64,000 nt of DNA from assembly GCA_963847595.1 (NCBI GenBank), contig CAWKAJ010000002.1, positions 124,001 to 188,000 of the forward strand, given 5' to 3'. Shown here one piece after another: positions 25,880 through 34,203 of the stretch. The notes below the pieces were generated by a model that saw only the letters and a program-made list of their open reading frames with translations, made no database searches and was not told the origin of the DNA. Both the position numbers and the translations under genes were made by a program. The DNA comes from JACWAE01 sp963847595. GTDB lineage: Bacteria > Chloroflexota > Dehalococcoidia > SZUA-161. How positions within the stretch are numbered: position 1 is the first letter of the stretch; each line of letters opens with the position of its first letter.

Positions 25880-25930
25880 ATGAGAATTTCGATAATAGGA
25901 GCAGGCTACGTTGGCCTAGTAGCAACGGCA
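25880..25930 (+). pseudogene. Relic of the start of a second ugd-like gene
   Basis: After GGAGATCTG, ATGAGAATTTCGATAATAGG and onward encode MRISIIGAGYVGLVATA, a standard UDP-glucose dehydrogenase N-terminus. The frame then continues as unrelated sequence. It differs from the ugd at 16304, so it is not another copy of the 366-bp repeat. Its C-terminal counterpart lies at 27463-27816. The gap 25785-26148 otherwise holds only the 23-bp repeat at 25989. Confidence 0.75.
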
Positions 25931-25988
25931 GAGGGATACAAAAAGCAAGAGAGGCAAGGATATACGAGGGGATTTGCTGGTAATGCAC

Positions 25989-26011
25989 TGCCATTTTGAG
26001 AGGGACATTTT
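25989..26011 (+). repeat. 23-bp direct repeat, left copy
   Basis: Starts TGCCATTTTGAGAGGGACAT and matches 27817-27839 at 22 of 23 positions. The two copies flank the nucleotide-sugar dehydrogenase gene. A shorter relative (CCATTTTGAGAGA) lies at 19811-19823. Confidence 0.75.
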
Positions 26012-26148
26012 CAACGTTGCGTTCCATTCGATTGATAGGTTCAGTGTATTTGTCTTCCGCCTAGATGGCAGTGTTAAGATGTTGTACTCTGAGGTCACAT
26101 CCATTTCTCAATTATAGCGCCCAAACTGTCCAAGGAAGGGGAAAAGGC

Positions 26149-27453
26149 ATGGAACTTATAGATAAGATTAAGGACAAAAGCGCAAAAATCGGTGTCATTG
26201 GGCTTGGCTATGTAGGCTTGCCGCTTTCTCTCGCGTTTGGAGAAGCCGGTTTTCGGGTGAGGGGTTTTGATATCGACCCCGAAAAGGTAAGACTCCTCAA
26301 AGAAGGTAAAAGCTATATCAGTTACATCCCCTATGAGAAGATTAAAGGACTGGTAGAAGAGCACGGTCTCCTCCCGACAACAGATTTCTCTGAGCTAAAA
26401 GATGTCGACTGCATAATAATCTGTGTACCGACCCCACTTAACAAAAACAGAGAACCGGATCTATCTTATGTTTTTGACACAACGACAACCATCGCCAGGT
26501 ACCTTCGTAAGGGCCAACTAGTAGTCCTTGAGTCCACCACCTATCCTGGTACAACTGACGAGGACATGAGGACGATACTTGAGGAGACTGGCCTCAAGGC
26601 TGGAAAGGATTTCTATCTTGCGTATTCGCCTGAAAGGGAGGACCCGAATAACAAGGACTTCTCCACTGCAACGATACCCAAGGTTGTAGGAGGTTATACC
26701 AAGCAATGCCTCGATGCTGCAAAAGCCCTTTATGATTCCATTGTCATAAAGACAGTATTGGTGTCATCAACTAAAACTGCTGAGGCAAGCAAGCTACTTG
26801 AGAACATCTACAGGTCGGTAAACATCGCCCTAGTGAATGAACTTAAGATGCTTTTTGACAGGATGGGAATAGATATCTGGGAGGTTATCGATGCTGCAAA
26901 AACAAAGCCTTTCGGCTTTCAGGCGTTCTACCCGGGCCCTGGCCTTGGGGGACATTGCATACCTATAGACCCCTACTATCTCACGTGGAAGGCAAGGGAG
27001 TATGACTTTCATACAAGGTTTATTGAGCTTGCGGGCGAGATAAACACCCACATGCCCTACTATGTTGTGCAAAAGACAATCGACGCGCTGAATCAAAAGG
27101 GCGTCTCCCTAAAAGATGCAAAGATACTGATTCTTGGTCTCGCCTACAAAAAGGATGTTGATGACACAAGAGAATCTCCTTCGCTCAAACTAATGGAGCT
27201 TTTCATTGCCGGAGGAGCGCGGGTTGATTTCAATGATCCTTATATCCCACGAGTGCCGAAAGTGCGCCGCTATAGCTTCAAGATGAAATCCGTATCTCTC
27301 ACAGCCGATAATCTTGCGAGCTACGATTGTGTGGTAATATCTACAAACCACTCGGTCTACGATTACCAGTTCATTGTTGAGAACAGCAAGCTAATAGTTG
27401 ATACAAGAAACGCAACCAGTGGTCTCAGAAGTAAGAAGGTGATAAAAGCATAG
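26149..27453 (+). CDS. UDP-N-acetyl-hexosamine 6-dehydrogenase (WecC/WbpA/TviB-like)
   Basis: About 434 aa from ATG 26149, behind AAGGGGAAAAGG; the frame extends upstream without a better start. NAD motif GLGYVGLP (near residue 17); CVPTPLN near 90; ESTTYPGTT near 127; catalytic Cys270 in GPGLGGHCIPIDPYYL; C-terminal LGLAYKKDVDDTRESPS. The HCIPIDPYYL signature is that of the dehydrogenases acting on UDP-GlcNAc, UDP-ManNAc or UDP-GalNAc, not UDP-glucose. It makes a UDP-HexNAcA donor. It sits between N- and C-terminal relics of a different ugd and between two 23-bp direct repeats, which suggests replacement. Confidence 0.88.
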   Translation: MELIDKIKDKSAKIGVIGLGYVGLPLSLAFGEAGFRVRGFDIDPEKVRLLKEGKSYISYIPYEKIKGLVEEHGLLPTTDFSELKDVDCIIICVPTPLNKNREPDLSYVFDTTTTIARYLRKGQLVVLESTTYPGTTDEDMRTILEETGLKAGKDFYLAYSPEREDPNNKDFSTATIPKVVGGYTKQCLDAAKALYDSIVIKTVLVSSTKTAEASKLLENIYRSVNIALVNELKMLFDRMGIDIWEVIDAAKTKPFGFQAFYPGPGLGGHCIPIDPYYLTWKAREYDFHTRFIELAGEINTHMPYYVVQKTIDALNQKGVSLKDAKILILGLAYKKDVDDTRESPSLKLMELFIAGGARVDFNDPYIPRVPKVRRYSFKMKSVSLTADNLASYDCVVISTNHSVYDYQFIVENSKLIVDTRNATSGLRSKKVIKA

Positions 27454-27462
27454 GCAAGCTTG

Positions 27463-27816
27463 AAGAATAAGGTAGCACTAGTGGCCTTTATAAGGCTTGC
27501 TTGTAAATTGGGAATCGATGATATGAGAGAGTCCGGAGCCATAATGACTGTGGAAACCCTGTTGGAAGAAAGGGTTAAAGTGAGGGCTTACGAGCCCGTT
27601 ACAGCTGAAAGCTATAAGGAACTGTTTCGTCAGCTACAATGTGCAAAACCCGAAGCTATTCTTAAGTGCGAAGCTGCCCTGATTGTCACAGTATGGAAAT
27701 AGTTCGAGCTTCTTGACTACACAGATAAAATAGTTCTAGAGGGCGGAAGAAAAGCTAATGGCAAGAGAGGCAAATATAATCGAGTTGATTTGTTGGTAAA
27801 TTTTGTTGGTAAGTAA
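27463..27816 (+). pseudogene. Relic of the C-terminus of a ugd-like gene
   Basis: From TTG 27463 it reads LKNKVAL, then LGIDDMRESG, LLEERVKVRAYEPV, EAALIVTVWK, then stop; the following in-frame segment FELLDYTDKIVLEGGRK still resembles the family ending. Compare VLGLSYKPNTDDMREAPS, IKAYDP and DALLIVTEWDEF in the intact ugd at 16304. The stop within the WDEF region and the divergent start mark it as decayed. Confidence 0.7.
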
Positions 27817-27839
27817 TGCCACTTTGAGAGGGACATTTT
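27817..27839 (+). repeat. 23-bp direct repeat, right copy
   Basis: Starts TGCCACTTTGAGAGGGACAT. It matches 25989-26011 and ends within the TTG start of the next gene; its GAGAGGG is placed as that gene's ribosome binding site. Confidence 0.75.
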
Positions 27840-28785
27840 GGACTTGGCACCAATCGCATTATTCGTGTATAACCGGCCCTGGCATGCTCAACAAACCGTT
27901 GAGGCGTTGAGGAAGAACGCGCTGGCCGCAGAGAGCGAACTTTTCGTGTTCTGCGATGGCCCCAGGGACGAGAGCCAGCGAGATAAAGTCAGGCAGGTGC
28001 AAGAGTACGTTCGAACAGTCGACGGATTCCGCGGAGTGACGGTCGTTGAGCAATCTGAAAACCTTGGGCTGGCCGCGTCAATAATCGGGGGAGTCACGCG
28101 GGTGGTAAACGAGTACGGAAGGGTCATTGTCCTTGAAGATGATATCGTAACATCACCCTATTTCCTTACCTATATGAATAAGGCTCTTGAGATTTATGAG
28201 GACGAATATAGAGTAATGTCCATTACAGGGTACAACCATCCGCTACGGGATAAACTTCCAGAGACATTTTTTATCTATGGAGGCACTTCTACTTGGGGCT
28301 GGGGAACTTGGAAAAGGGCGTGGGCAAAATTCAACCCCAGTGCGAAAGAGCTGCTTGACCAGATGATGAAGCATAAAGAACTTATACCACGATTCAATTT
28401 CGGCGGGACCTATGACTACCTCAGGATGTTGAGAGACAATGCCGCCGGGAAGAATGACAGCTGGGGCGTCAGGTGGTATGCCAGCGTCTTCCTAGAGGGC
28501 GGCTATGGACTATGGCCGCGGTGGTCTCTGGTAAATAATATCGGTTTTGACGACACCGGCAGACATTGTGGAACAACTGACATGTTTCAGGTGTCTCAAT
28601 TAGCTGACAACATCATAGTTAGCAGAATACCCATCGAAGAGTGTAAAGAGGCCAGAAAAGCCATATGCGACTTCTATAGACGCTCACAAGAAGGAAATCG
28701 AGGGTTAAGATACTGGTCCAAACTCGGGTCCGTTTCTCACATACCTAAAAGAATGAAGGAAATGACAAGGCGAGTATTTCCATGA
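27838..28785 (+). CDS. GNT-I-like glycosyltransferase
   Basis: A 315-aa GT-A protein. It begins APIALFVYNRPWHAQQTVEAL, with FCDGPRD near residue 38 and VIVLEDDIVTSPYFLTYMN near 97, where EDD is the metal-binding motif of the GNT-I (N-acetylglucosaminyltransferase) type fold. The later STWGWGTWKRAW is characteristic of a bacterial subgroup found in surface glycan clusters. The start appears to be TTG at 27838, directly after GAGAGGG of the 23-bp repeat; no ATG lies near. It would work at the cytoplasmic face; donor unknown. Confidence 0.78.
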   Translation: MDLAPIALFVYNRPWHAQQTVEALRKNALAAESELFVFCDGPRDESQRDKVRQVQEYVRTVDGFRGVTVVEQSENLGLAASIIGGVTRVVNEYGRVIVLEDDIVTSPYFLTYMNKALEIYEDEYRVMSITGYNHPLRDKLPETFFIYGGTSTWGWGTWKRAWAKFNPSAKELLDQMMKHKELIPRFNFGGTYDYLRMLRDNAAGKNDSWGVRWYASVFLEGGYGLWPRWSLVNNIGFDDTGRHCGTTDMFQVSQLADNIIVSRIPIEECKEARKAICDFYRRSQEGNRGLRYWSKLGSVSHIPKRMKEMTRRVFP

Positions 28786-28813
28786 GTTCTGCCGAGGATA
28801 TTTAAAGCGCGAA

Positions 28814-30097
28814 ATGAACATCCTTCTCATCAATACATATGACTACGGTGGGGCTGGCAAAGCCGTATATAGGCTCCATCAGAATCTCAAAACGCGTGGC
28901 CATAACATCAAGTTACTTGTTAAGCACAAAACGATAGCTGATGAAGCTGTTGTGCAATCGCCTGGCCCCAGCCTTGTGAGACGTGCGATTGAAATCGCTG
29001 AACGGAGAGTGCGAGTTCCGAAAAGCGACCCCAATTACTATTTCTTTAATATCCGAGAGGAACGCAATTACATCCCCACCGGGATAATGCTTAAGCAAAT
29101 TCCTTTTAAACCCGACATAATCATCGCCAACTGGATTTCAACCTTTGTAAATACCAGAAACCTGTATGAGCTAGGTAAGGCTACGCGGGCGCCTTTGCTC
29201 TGGTACTTGATGGACATGGCTCCGCTTACCGGCGGCTGTCACTATGCCTGGGATTGTGACCGTTACAGAAATACTTGCGGCTGCTGTCCCGCTTTGCATT
29301 CAACAAACCCGAGGGATATTTCCTACCATAACTTTCGCCAAAAGCTGCAGTATATAAGGAAGACAAACCTTACGATAGTCACAGGAACTCAGTGGCTCAT
29401 CAGACAGGCAAACAACAGCGCCTTGTTTGCAGATAAAAGGCTAGTGCAAATCATGCTCGGGATAGACAGTGACCTATTTAAGCTCTTTGATAGGAAGATA
29501 GCGAGAGCCGTCCTTAACCTTCCCTCGGACGGCAAGATTCTCTTTTTCGCCGCACCCTCCCTTAGCGAAGAGCGTAAGGGGGCCAAGTACCTGTCACAGG
29601 CATTGAGAATTCTTTTAAACATTTTGCCTGCTGACTTGAAAGAGAGAGTTGTCTTGACCACTGCCGGACGAGATGACGGCAGCACAATAGCGGACGTTCC
29701 CTTTGCACATAAGCCGCTGGGCATTCTTAACGATGATAGGCTTCTGGCTCTGGCATATCAATCAGCCGATGTGTTTATCTGCCCTTCCATAGAGGACTCG
29801 GGGCCGATGATGATCAACGAGGCAATAATGTGTGGAACCCCTGTGGTGTCGTTCGAGATGGGCGTGGCGCTTGACCTCGTCCAAACTGGACAAACAGGTT
29901 ACAGAGCCAAATTGAAAGATAGCGAAGATCTGGCAAACGGTATCGCGCAAATACTTGGTTTGAATAAAGATGCCTACGATATAATGTCTAACAATTGCAG
30001 GGAGTTGGGTTTGAGGTCATGTCATCCCAGCGTACAGGTGAAAGGTTTCGAACAGCTATTTGATGAATTGTTGTTACCGGGACAATCCAAGAGATGA
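28814..30097 (+). CDS. GT4-family glycosyltransferase
   Basis: A 427-aa GT-B enzyme. N-terminal NTYDYGGAGKAVYRLHQNLKTRGH; a Cys-rich central segment CHYAWDCDRYRNTCGCCPALH (near residue 140-160), seen in a subgroup of GT4 from polysaccharide clusters; the donor domain has DVFICPSIEDSGPMMINEAIMCGTPVVSF (near 315-343). No membrane helices. It follows the GNT-I-like gene by 28 nt, so they are probably co-transcribed. Confidence 0.85.
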   Translation: MNILLINTYDYGGAGKAVYRLHQNLKTRGHNIKLLVKHKTIADEAVVQSPGPSLVRRAIEIAERRVRVPKSDPNYYFFNIREERNYIPTGIMLKQIPFKPDIIIANWISTFVNTRNLYELGKATRAPLLWYLMDMAPLTGGCHYAWDCDRYRNTCGCCPALHSTNPRDISYHNFRQKLQYIRKTNLTIVTGTQWLIRQANNSALFADKRLVQIMLGIDSDLFKLFDRKIARAVLNLPSDGKILFFAAPSLSEERKGAKYLSQALRILLNILPADLKERVVLTTAGRDDGSTIADVPFAHKPLGILNDDRLLALAYQSADVFICPSIEDSGPMMINEAIMCGTPVVSFEMGVALDLVQTGQTGYRAKLKDSEDLANGIAQILGLNKDAYDIMSNNCRELGLRSCHPSVQVKGFEQLFDELLLPGQSKR

Positions 30098-30111
30098 GAC
30101 ATCGAGCCGAC

Positions 30112-30375
30112 ATGCTGTTCAAATCGCTAATATCGCTGTGGGGACGAATGGGTTATCAATTTAGAAGAATAGACAAGTCTGATCAGAGGTAAAAGTTTCT
30201 TACCGACGTCGATCGCAAACTTGGTTATTGCTTGGAGGAGGAAGCTAATCTAAATATCAAAAAGGTTCTTGCCCATACCATGCTGCCATATATCCGCAAC
30301 TGGGATTCTAACCTTGCGTATATCGAAGTCGTTTCTGCCCAAACACTTGGGATTCTGCCTAAGGGATTTAGGTGA
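30112..30375 (+). pseudogene. Relic of a TylF-type methyltransferase N-terminus
   Basis: Two pieces in different frames: MLFKSLISLWGRMGYQFRRI (from 30112) followed by a stop, then KFLTDVDRKLGYCLEEEAN and IKKVLAHTMLPYIRN ending at 30375. The second piece resembles the region before the SAM site of TylF/MycF-like O-methyltransferases (pattern xVRxxTMLxxERL). The SAM-binding part is absent. Call rests on pattern recognition only. Confidence 0.45.
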
Positions 30376-30381
30376 AGGCGA

Positions 30382-31911
30382 ATGGAGTTCAGAAACAGAG
30401 TACGTAATCGATTCGCAAGATTCTTTCAATCACCGCATTGTTTGTTTCTGGCTGTACTGCTATTGCTTGGCCTCATATGGTCTTCCATCATGTTCTGTAC
30501 TGTTTATCCGTACCCAGCCAGGTGGGATTCGGACGCTACACAGTATCTGATGGTTGCACAAAGCATTGCTCATTCTGGGCAGGCTCATTCAGGTATAGTC
30601 AATATTGAGAACATGGTGCGGTTGCACATGCCTTACCCGCAACACGAATACGTTTTGGGTGGCCACTTCCCCTCCTATTCTGGTTTTCTGGCAATCTTCC
30701 TTCTATGCGTTAGAAATACCTTTGCGGCAGTCTGTTTGAGCCAAACGCTCCTGTTCTTAGGCATTATTGCCCTTACCTACTACTTCACCTACCACTTCAC
30801 ATCCAATAGGAAAGCCGCCTTTATTTCCGCCGTCGGGGTTACCTTTTCTCCAACGTTGAGCCTTTATCTATCCATCACGATGTCAGAGATATTTGTCGTC
30901 TTCCTGACAATGCTGACAATCTTCCTCGCCCTGCGCCCCCAAGAACCAAAGAATCATCTGATTCTAGCAATTGTTTTGTCATTACTGGTAATTACCCGAT
31001 TCGACTTCTTGATCCTTTGCCTACCTGTATTTGTTTATCGAATTATGAAAACCGACAGGGCCAAAGCCTATTGGACCGTACCCATTTTACTATTGCCTCT
31101 GCTGACAAACTTCACTTTGGGGCGGAACGGATTTCTCTACTATCAGTATTTGCAAACCCAAATATGGCACAATGTGATACATAACACATTAAACAATCTC
31201 CACCACATTTTCAACTATCATTTTTCCTTCCGTGGTGAGGCGATTTACGAGTTTCTTATGTATGTGGGCATCCTGGTAGTGCTGATCTCATTAGTCAAGT
31301 TTCATAAGAAACCACTTTATCGAATAATTGCTTTTACTCATTTCGGGATTCTAGCCGGCATTCTACTGTTTTATAATTGGTATGATTGGCGAGAAATTCG
31401 GATGGCCATGTGGTTTGTGCCATTTGCCTATGTGTTGTTCATTTCTTTGTTCATGTCAATAAGAACGAAACCCGCTAAGGTAGTCTTAATAATCGCCGCC
31501 TTAATCCTTTTAGTACCGATGATCAGTCTCAATAAGACCCTGATTCTGGGTACTTTGCCAGCGCAGAAAGCAGCTATGCAGCAGGCCACAACTCAGGCAC
31601 AACAGATAAAAGCGTACCTGGATGAGAACTACCCCGAGGCGAAATTCATACTGGTGCCGGCAGCGCTTGAGCCAGTAGCTTTGCTTGACCATCAACGAAT
31701 CTACTGCATGCCCTACCCAACTCAAATAGAGCAAGCGCTCCCCAGTTTAGACGAATTACAGTTTTTTTTCGACGTTGCATTTGTGCCCAATAGTGACTTT
31801 GAGAGGCTGAAGCTAGAGGAGGGAACTGCAGTATCCTGGGATAAGGTATACAAAATAGAAAAGAGCCCATTTGATGGCATAACGATTCTGGTTAACCGAG
31901 CAATCAACTGA
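30382..31911 (+). CDS. GT39-like membrane glycosyltransferase
   Basis: A 509-aa protein with 9-11 predicted membrane helices and a C-terminal soluble part of about 120 residues. The first external loop carries YPARWDSDATQYLMVAQSI with D49 and D51, the acidic pair that is catalytic in ArnT and protein O-mannosyltransferases (PMT_2 group). Such enzymes use a polyprenyl-phosphate sugar and act on the outer face of the membrane. A matching polyprenyl-phosphate glycosyl donor enzyme could be the GT2 at 52905-53849. Acceptor unknown. Confidence 0.72.
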   Translation: MEFRNRVRNRFARFFQSPHCLFLAVLLLLGLIWSSIMFCTVYPYPARWDSDATQYLMVAQSIAHSGQAHSGIVNIENMVRLHMPYPQHEYVLGGHFPSYSGFLAIFLLCVRNTFAAVCLSQTLLFLGIIALTYYFTYHFTSNRKAAFISAVGVTFSPTLSLYLSITMSEIFVVFLTMLTIFLALRPQEPKNHLILAIVLSLLVITRFDFLILCLPVFVYRIMKTDRAKAYWTVPILLLPLLTNFTLGRNGFLYYQYLQTQIWHNVIHNTLNNLHHIFNYHFSFRGEAIYEFLMYVGILVVLISLVKFHKKPLYRIIAFTHFGILAGILLFYNWYDWREIRMAMWFVPFAYVLFISLFMSIRTKPAKVVLIIAALILLVPMISLNKTLILGTLPAQKAAMQQATTQAQQIKAYLDENYPEAKFILVPAALEPVALLDHQRIYCMPYPTQIEQALPSLDELQFFFDVAFVPNSDFERLKLEEGTAVSWDKVYKIEKSPFDGITILVNRAIN

Positions 31912-32260
31912 TGACATGCAGAGGAATCTGCGTAATCCCAGAACGAAATGGCCTTTTACCAGTGTCCCACTTCGAAAATCAGACTCGCCGGTGCTGATGA
32001 CCTGACCCCAAAAACGGCACCAGTTTTAAAGTTAGACCGAAAAAATAATGAAAAGGGGGCAGCCAACAGTCGGAGTAAGCTTATCATATCAGCATCAGAA
32101 CAGTCAAGTTGACGGCAGTAAGTGAACCTCGTAAAATTATCCTAATCCCGAGATACTGTTTTCAGGCATAGTGCCCAAAGAAATGAATTGCATATTTTAG
32201 CAATCGAGATAAGAGCATGACTTGGCATCAGGTCACTACCCAGACCTGATAAGGACTAAC
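31912..32260. other. Gene-free stretch with a possible solitary IS3-like end
   Basis: At about 31996 the sequence TGACCTGACCCCAAAAACGG resembles the outer end of some IS3-family elements, and CAGTTTTAAAGTTAGACC follows. No transposase frame or second end is nearby, so this is at most a scar. The ribosome binding site TAAGGA for the next gene lies at about 32250. Confidence 0.35.
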
Positions 32261-33001
32261 ATGCATTCGGACATACATCAGGTTTACTTGTCTTCAATCG
32301 ACGAGGAGCGTTTCGGCATTCGAACTGCCCGAGCTCCGTATGTGACACTGCAAGAACTGACACGTGTCATTGAATTCTGCCGAAATAATGCTGTTAAGTT
32401 GCTCATAGCTCGCTGTCCTGTTTCCGAACTTCGAACTGCCCAAGCTATGGAACGTGAGGGTTTCTTACTTACGGATACGCTTGTCTACTACAGCCGTGAC
32501 CTTATGCAGAAGCCGGTGCCTACGGATGTTAGCAAGGCTGAATGGCGACCAATGCAGCGTGGAGAAGAAGAGAAAATCAAGACGGTTGCCGCGGAGTCAT
32601 TTCGGGGATACCTTGGACATTATCATGCTGATGAACGTCTCGATCGTGCGAAATGCGATGAAGTGTACACTTCGTGGACGCTTCGCCTATATAATTCGCT
32701 TGACCCAGCAGATGCAGTGCTCGTGGCAGAAATAGATGGGTCTATTGTCGCCTTTTATGCCATGCGAGTTAACAACCCTGATGAGGGTGAACCGGTTTTG
32801 GGTGGCGTCATGCCCTCAGCACGGGGACAAGGTATCTATGTCTCTCTGATGATAAATGCTATGAAGTGGTGTCTATCAAAGAAGTTGTCGCGAATTGTTA
32901 TTTCCACACAGATTACCAATTTGGCAGTACAAAAAGTCTGGACACGCTTGGGTTTTGAGCCCAGTCACGCATACTACACGTTCCATAAATGGTTTGATTG
33001 A
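32261..33001 (+). CDS. GNAT N-acetyltransferase, WecD-like
   Basis: About 246 aa from ATG 32261, which has AAGGA five nt upstream; the open frame begins at a TTG 39 nt earlier. The C-terminal half (about 110-246) is a GNAT domain: DAVLVAEIDGSIVAFYAMR, then the acetyl-CoA loop VMPSARGQGIYVSLMINAM and the closing NLAVQKVWTRLGFEP. Length and two-part design match WecD, which acetylates dTDP-4-amino-4,6-dideoxygalactose. The next gene encodes the WecE-type aminotransferase that makes that substrate, so the pair probably yields an N-acetylated amino sugar. Confidence 0.8.
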   Translation: MHSDIHQVYLSSIDEERFGIRTARAPYVTLQELTRVIEFCRNNAVKLLIARCPVSELRTAQAMEREGFLLTDTLVYYSRDLMQKPVPTDVSKAEWRPMQRGEEEKIKTVAAESFRGYLGHYHADERLDRAKCDEVYTSWTLRLYNSLDPADAVLVAEIDGSIVAFYAMRVNNPDEGEPVLGGVMPSARGQGIYVSLMINAMKWCLSKKLSRIVISTQITNLAVQKVWTRLGFEPSHAYYTFHKWFD

Positions 33002-33031
33002 AATCGAGTTCGCAGCTTGAGAGACTAGAGA

Positions 33032-34177
33032 ATGGAAAGCAAGATGAGCATCCCTTTCAACCGTCCTAGTTTTGAAGGTAAGGAACAAACCTATATGGCC
33101 GAAGCGATGGCTAACGGTCATATCTCCGGTGATGGTATTTTTACTAAGCGGTGTCACGCCTTGCTTGAACAACTGTTACATGTGCCCAAGGTGCTTTTAA
33201 CTACCTCCTGCACCTCTGCCCTGGATATGTCAGCACTGCTCTTGGATATTCAGCCTGGAGATGAGGTTATTGTCCCGTCGTTCACCTTTGTGTCCACAAT
33301 AAACGCGTTTGTGTTGCGTGGAGCCCGTCCAATTTTTATTGACATCCGCCCCGATACGCTAAACATGGATGAGACAAAACTGGAACAGCTTATAGCGCGT
33401 CACATTAAAGCTATCGTTCTGGTGCATTATGCAGGCGGGGGCTGTGAGATGGATGCCATAATGGATATTGCCAAGCACTATGGCGTAGCTGTAGTTGAAG
33501 ATAACGCGCATGGCTTATTTGGCAAATACAAGGATAAATACCTGGGTACGTTTGGCTGTCTTGCCACACAAAGCTTCCACGAAACCAAGAACTTCACCTG
33601 CGGCGAGGGTGGTGCCTTGATTATCAGCGACTCAAAATACATAGAGCGGGCTGAGATCATCAGAGAGAAGGGCACGAATCGCAGCCGTTTCTTTCGCGGA
33701 CAGGTTGATAAATATACGTGGGTGGATATCGGCTCAAGCTATCTGCCATCGGATATGCTGGCAGCTTTCTTGTATGCCCAACTCGAAGCCCGCGATCAGA
33801 TACAGGCTAAAAGACGGCGAATTTGGGAATACTACTATAATAACCTTCAAGGCTGGGCTAAGGAAAACGGAATTCGCTTGCCTTTCATCCCTTCACACTG
33901 TGAGCAGACGTACCACATGTTCTATATAATTTTACCCTCTCTGGAGCAGCGCCAGGCGCTCATTGCCCATCTAAAGGCAAAGAGCATAATGGCTGTATTT
34001 CACTATCTTCCTCTGCATCTCTCAGATATGGGCCGGCACTTTGGGGGAAAACCAGGTCAGTGCCCTGTGACAGAAGATATAAGCGATTGCCTGTTACGCT
34101 TACCGTTCTACAACAGTCTGACTGAAGAAGATCAGGCGCGTGTGGTTGATACTATACGCAACTTCAATTCCGTGTGA
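33032..34177 (+). CDS. wecE: DegT-family sugar aminotransferase, WecE/RffA-like
   Basis: A 381-aa PLP enzyme. IPFNRPSFEGKEQTYMAEA at the start, TTSCTSALDMSALLL near 56, DEVIVPSFTFVSTINAFV near 83, VVEDNAHGLFGKYKDKYLG near 158, and the PLP lysine in SFHETKNFTCGEGGAL (near 185). These strings are close to the dTDP-4-dehydro-6-deoxyglucose transaminase branch, which uses glutamate to make dTDP-4-amino-4,6-dideoxy-galactose. Together with the adjacent GNAT gene it suggests Fuc4NAc or a related sugar. RmlA/RmlB, which would supply the substrate, are not in the window. Confidence 0.88.
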   Translation: MESKMSIPFNRPSFEGKEQTYMAEAMANGHISGDGIFTKRCHALLEQLLHVPKVLLTTSCTSALDMSALLLDIQPGDEVIVPSFTFVSTINAFVLRGARPIFIDIRPDTLNMDETKLEQLIARHIKAIVLVHYAGGGCEMDAIMDIAKHYGVAVVEDNAHGLFGKYKDKYLGTFGCLATQSFHETKNFTCGEGGALIISDSKYIERAEIIREKGTNRSRFFRGQVDKYTWVDIGSSYLPSDMLAAFLYAQLEARDQIQAKRRRIWEYYYNNLQGWAKENGIRLPFIPSHCEQTYHMFYIILPSLEQRQALIAHLKAKSIMAVFHYLPLHLSDMGRHFGGKPGQCPVTEDISDCLLRLPFYNSLTEEDQARVVDTIRNFNSV

Positions 34178-34203
34178 TATCATTCACTAGCAGAGAGGGA
34201 AAC

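Noticed and set aside
25989..27839. A complete mobile element bounded by the 23-bp repeats
   Set aside because: The repeats are direct, not inverted, and there is no transposase between them.
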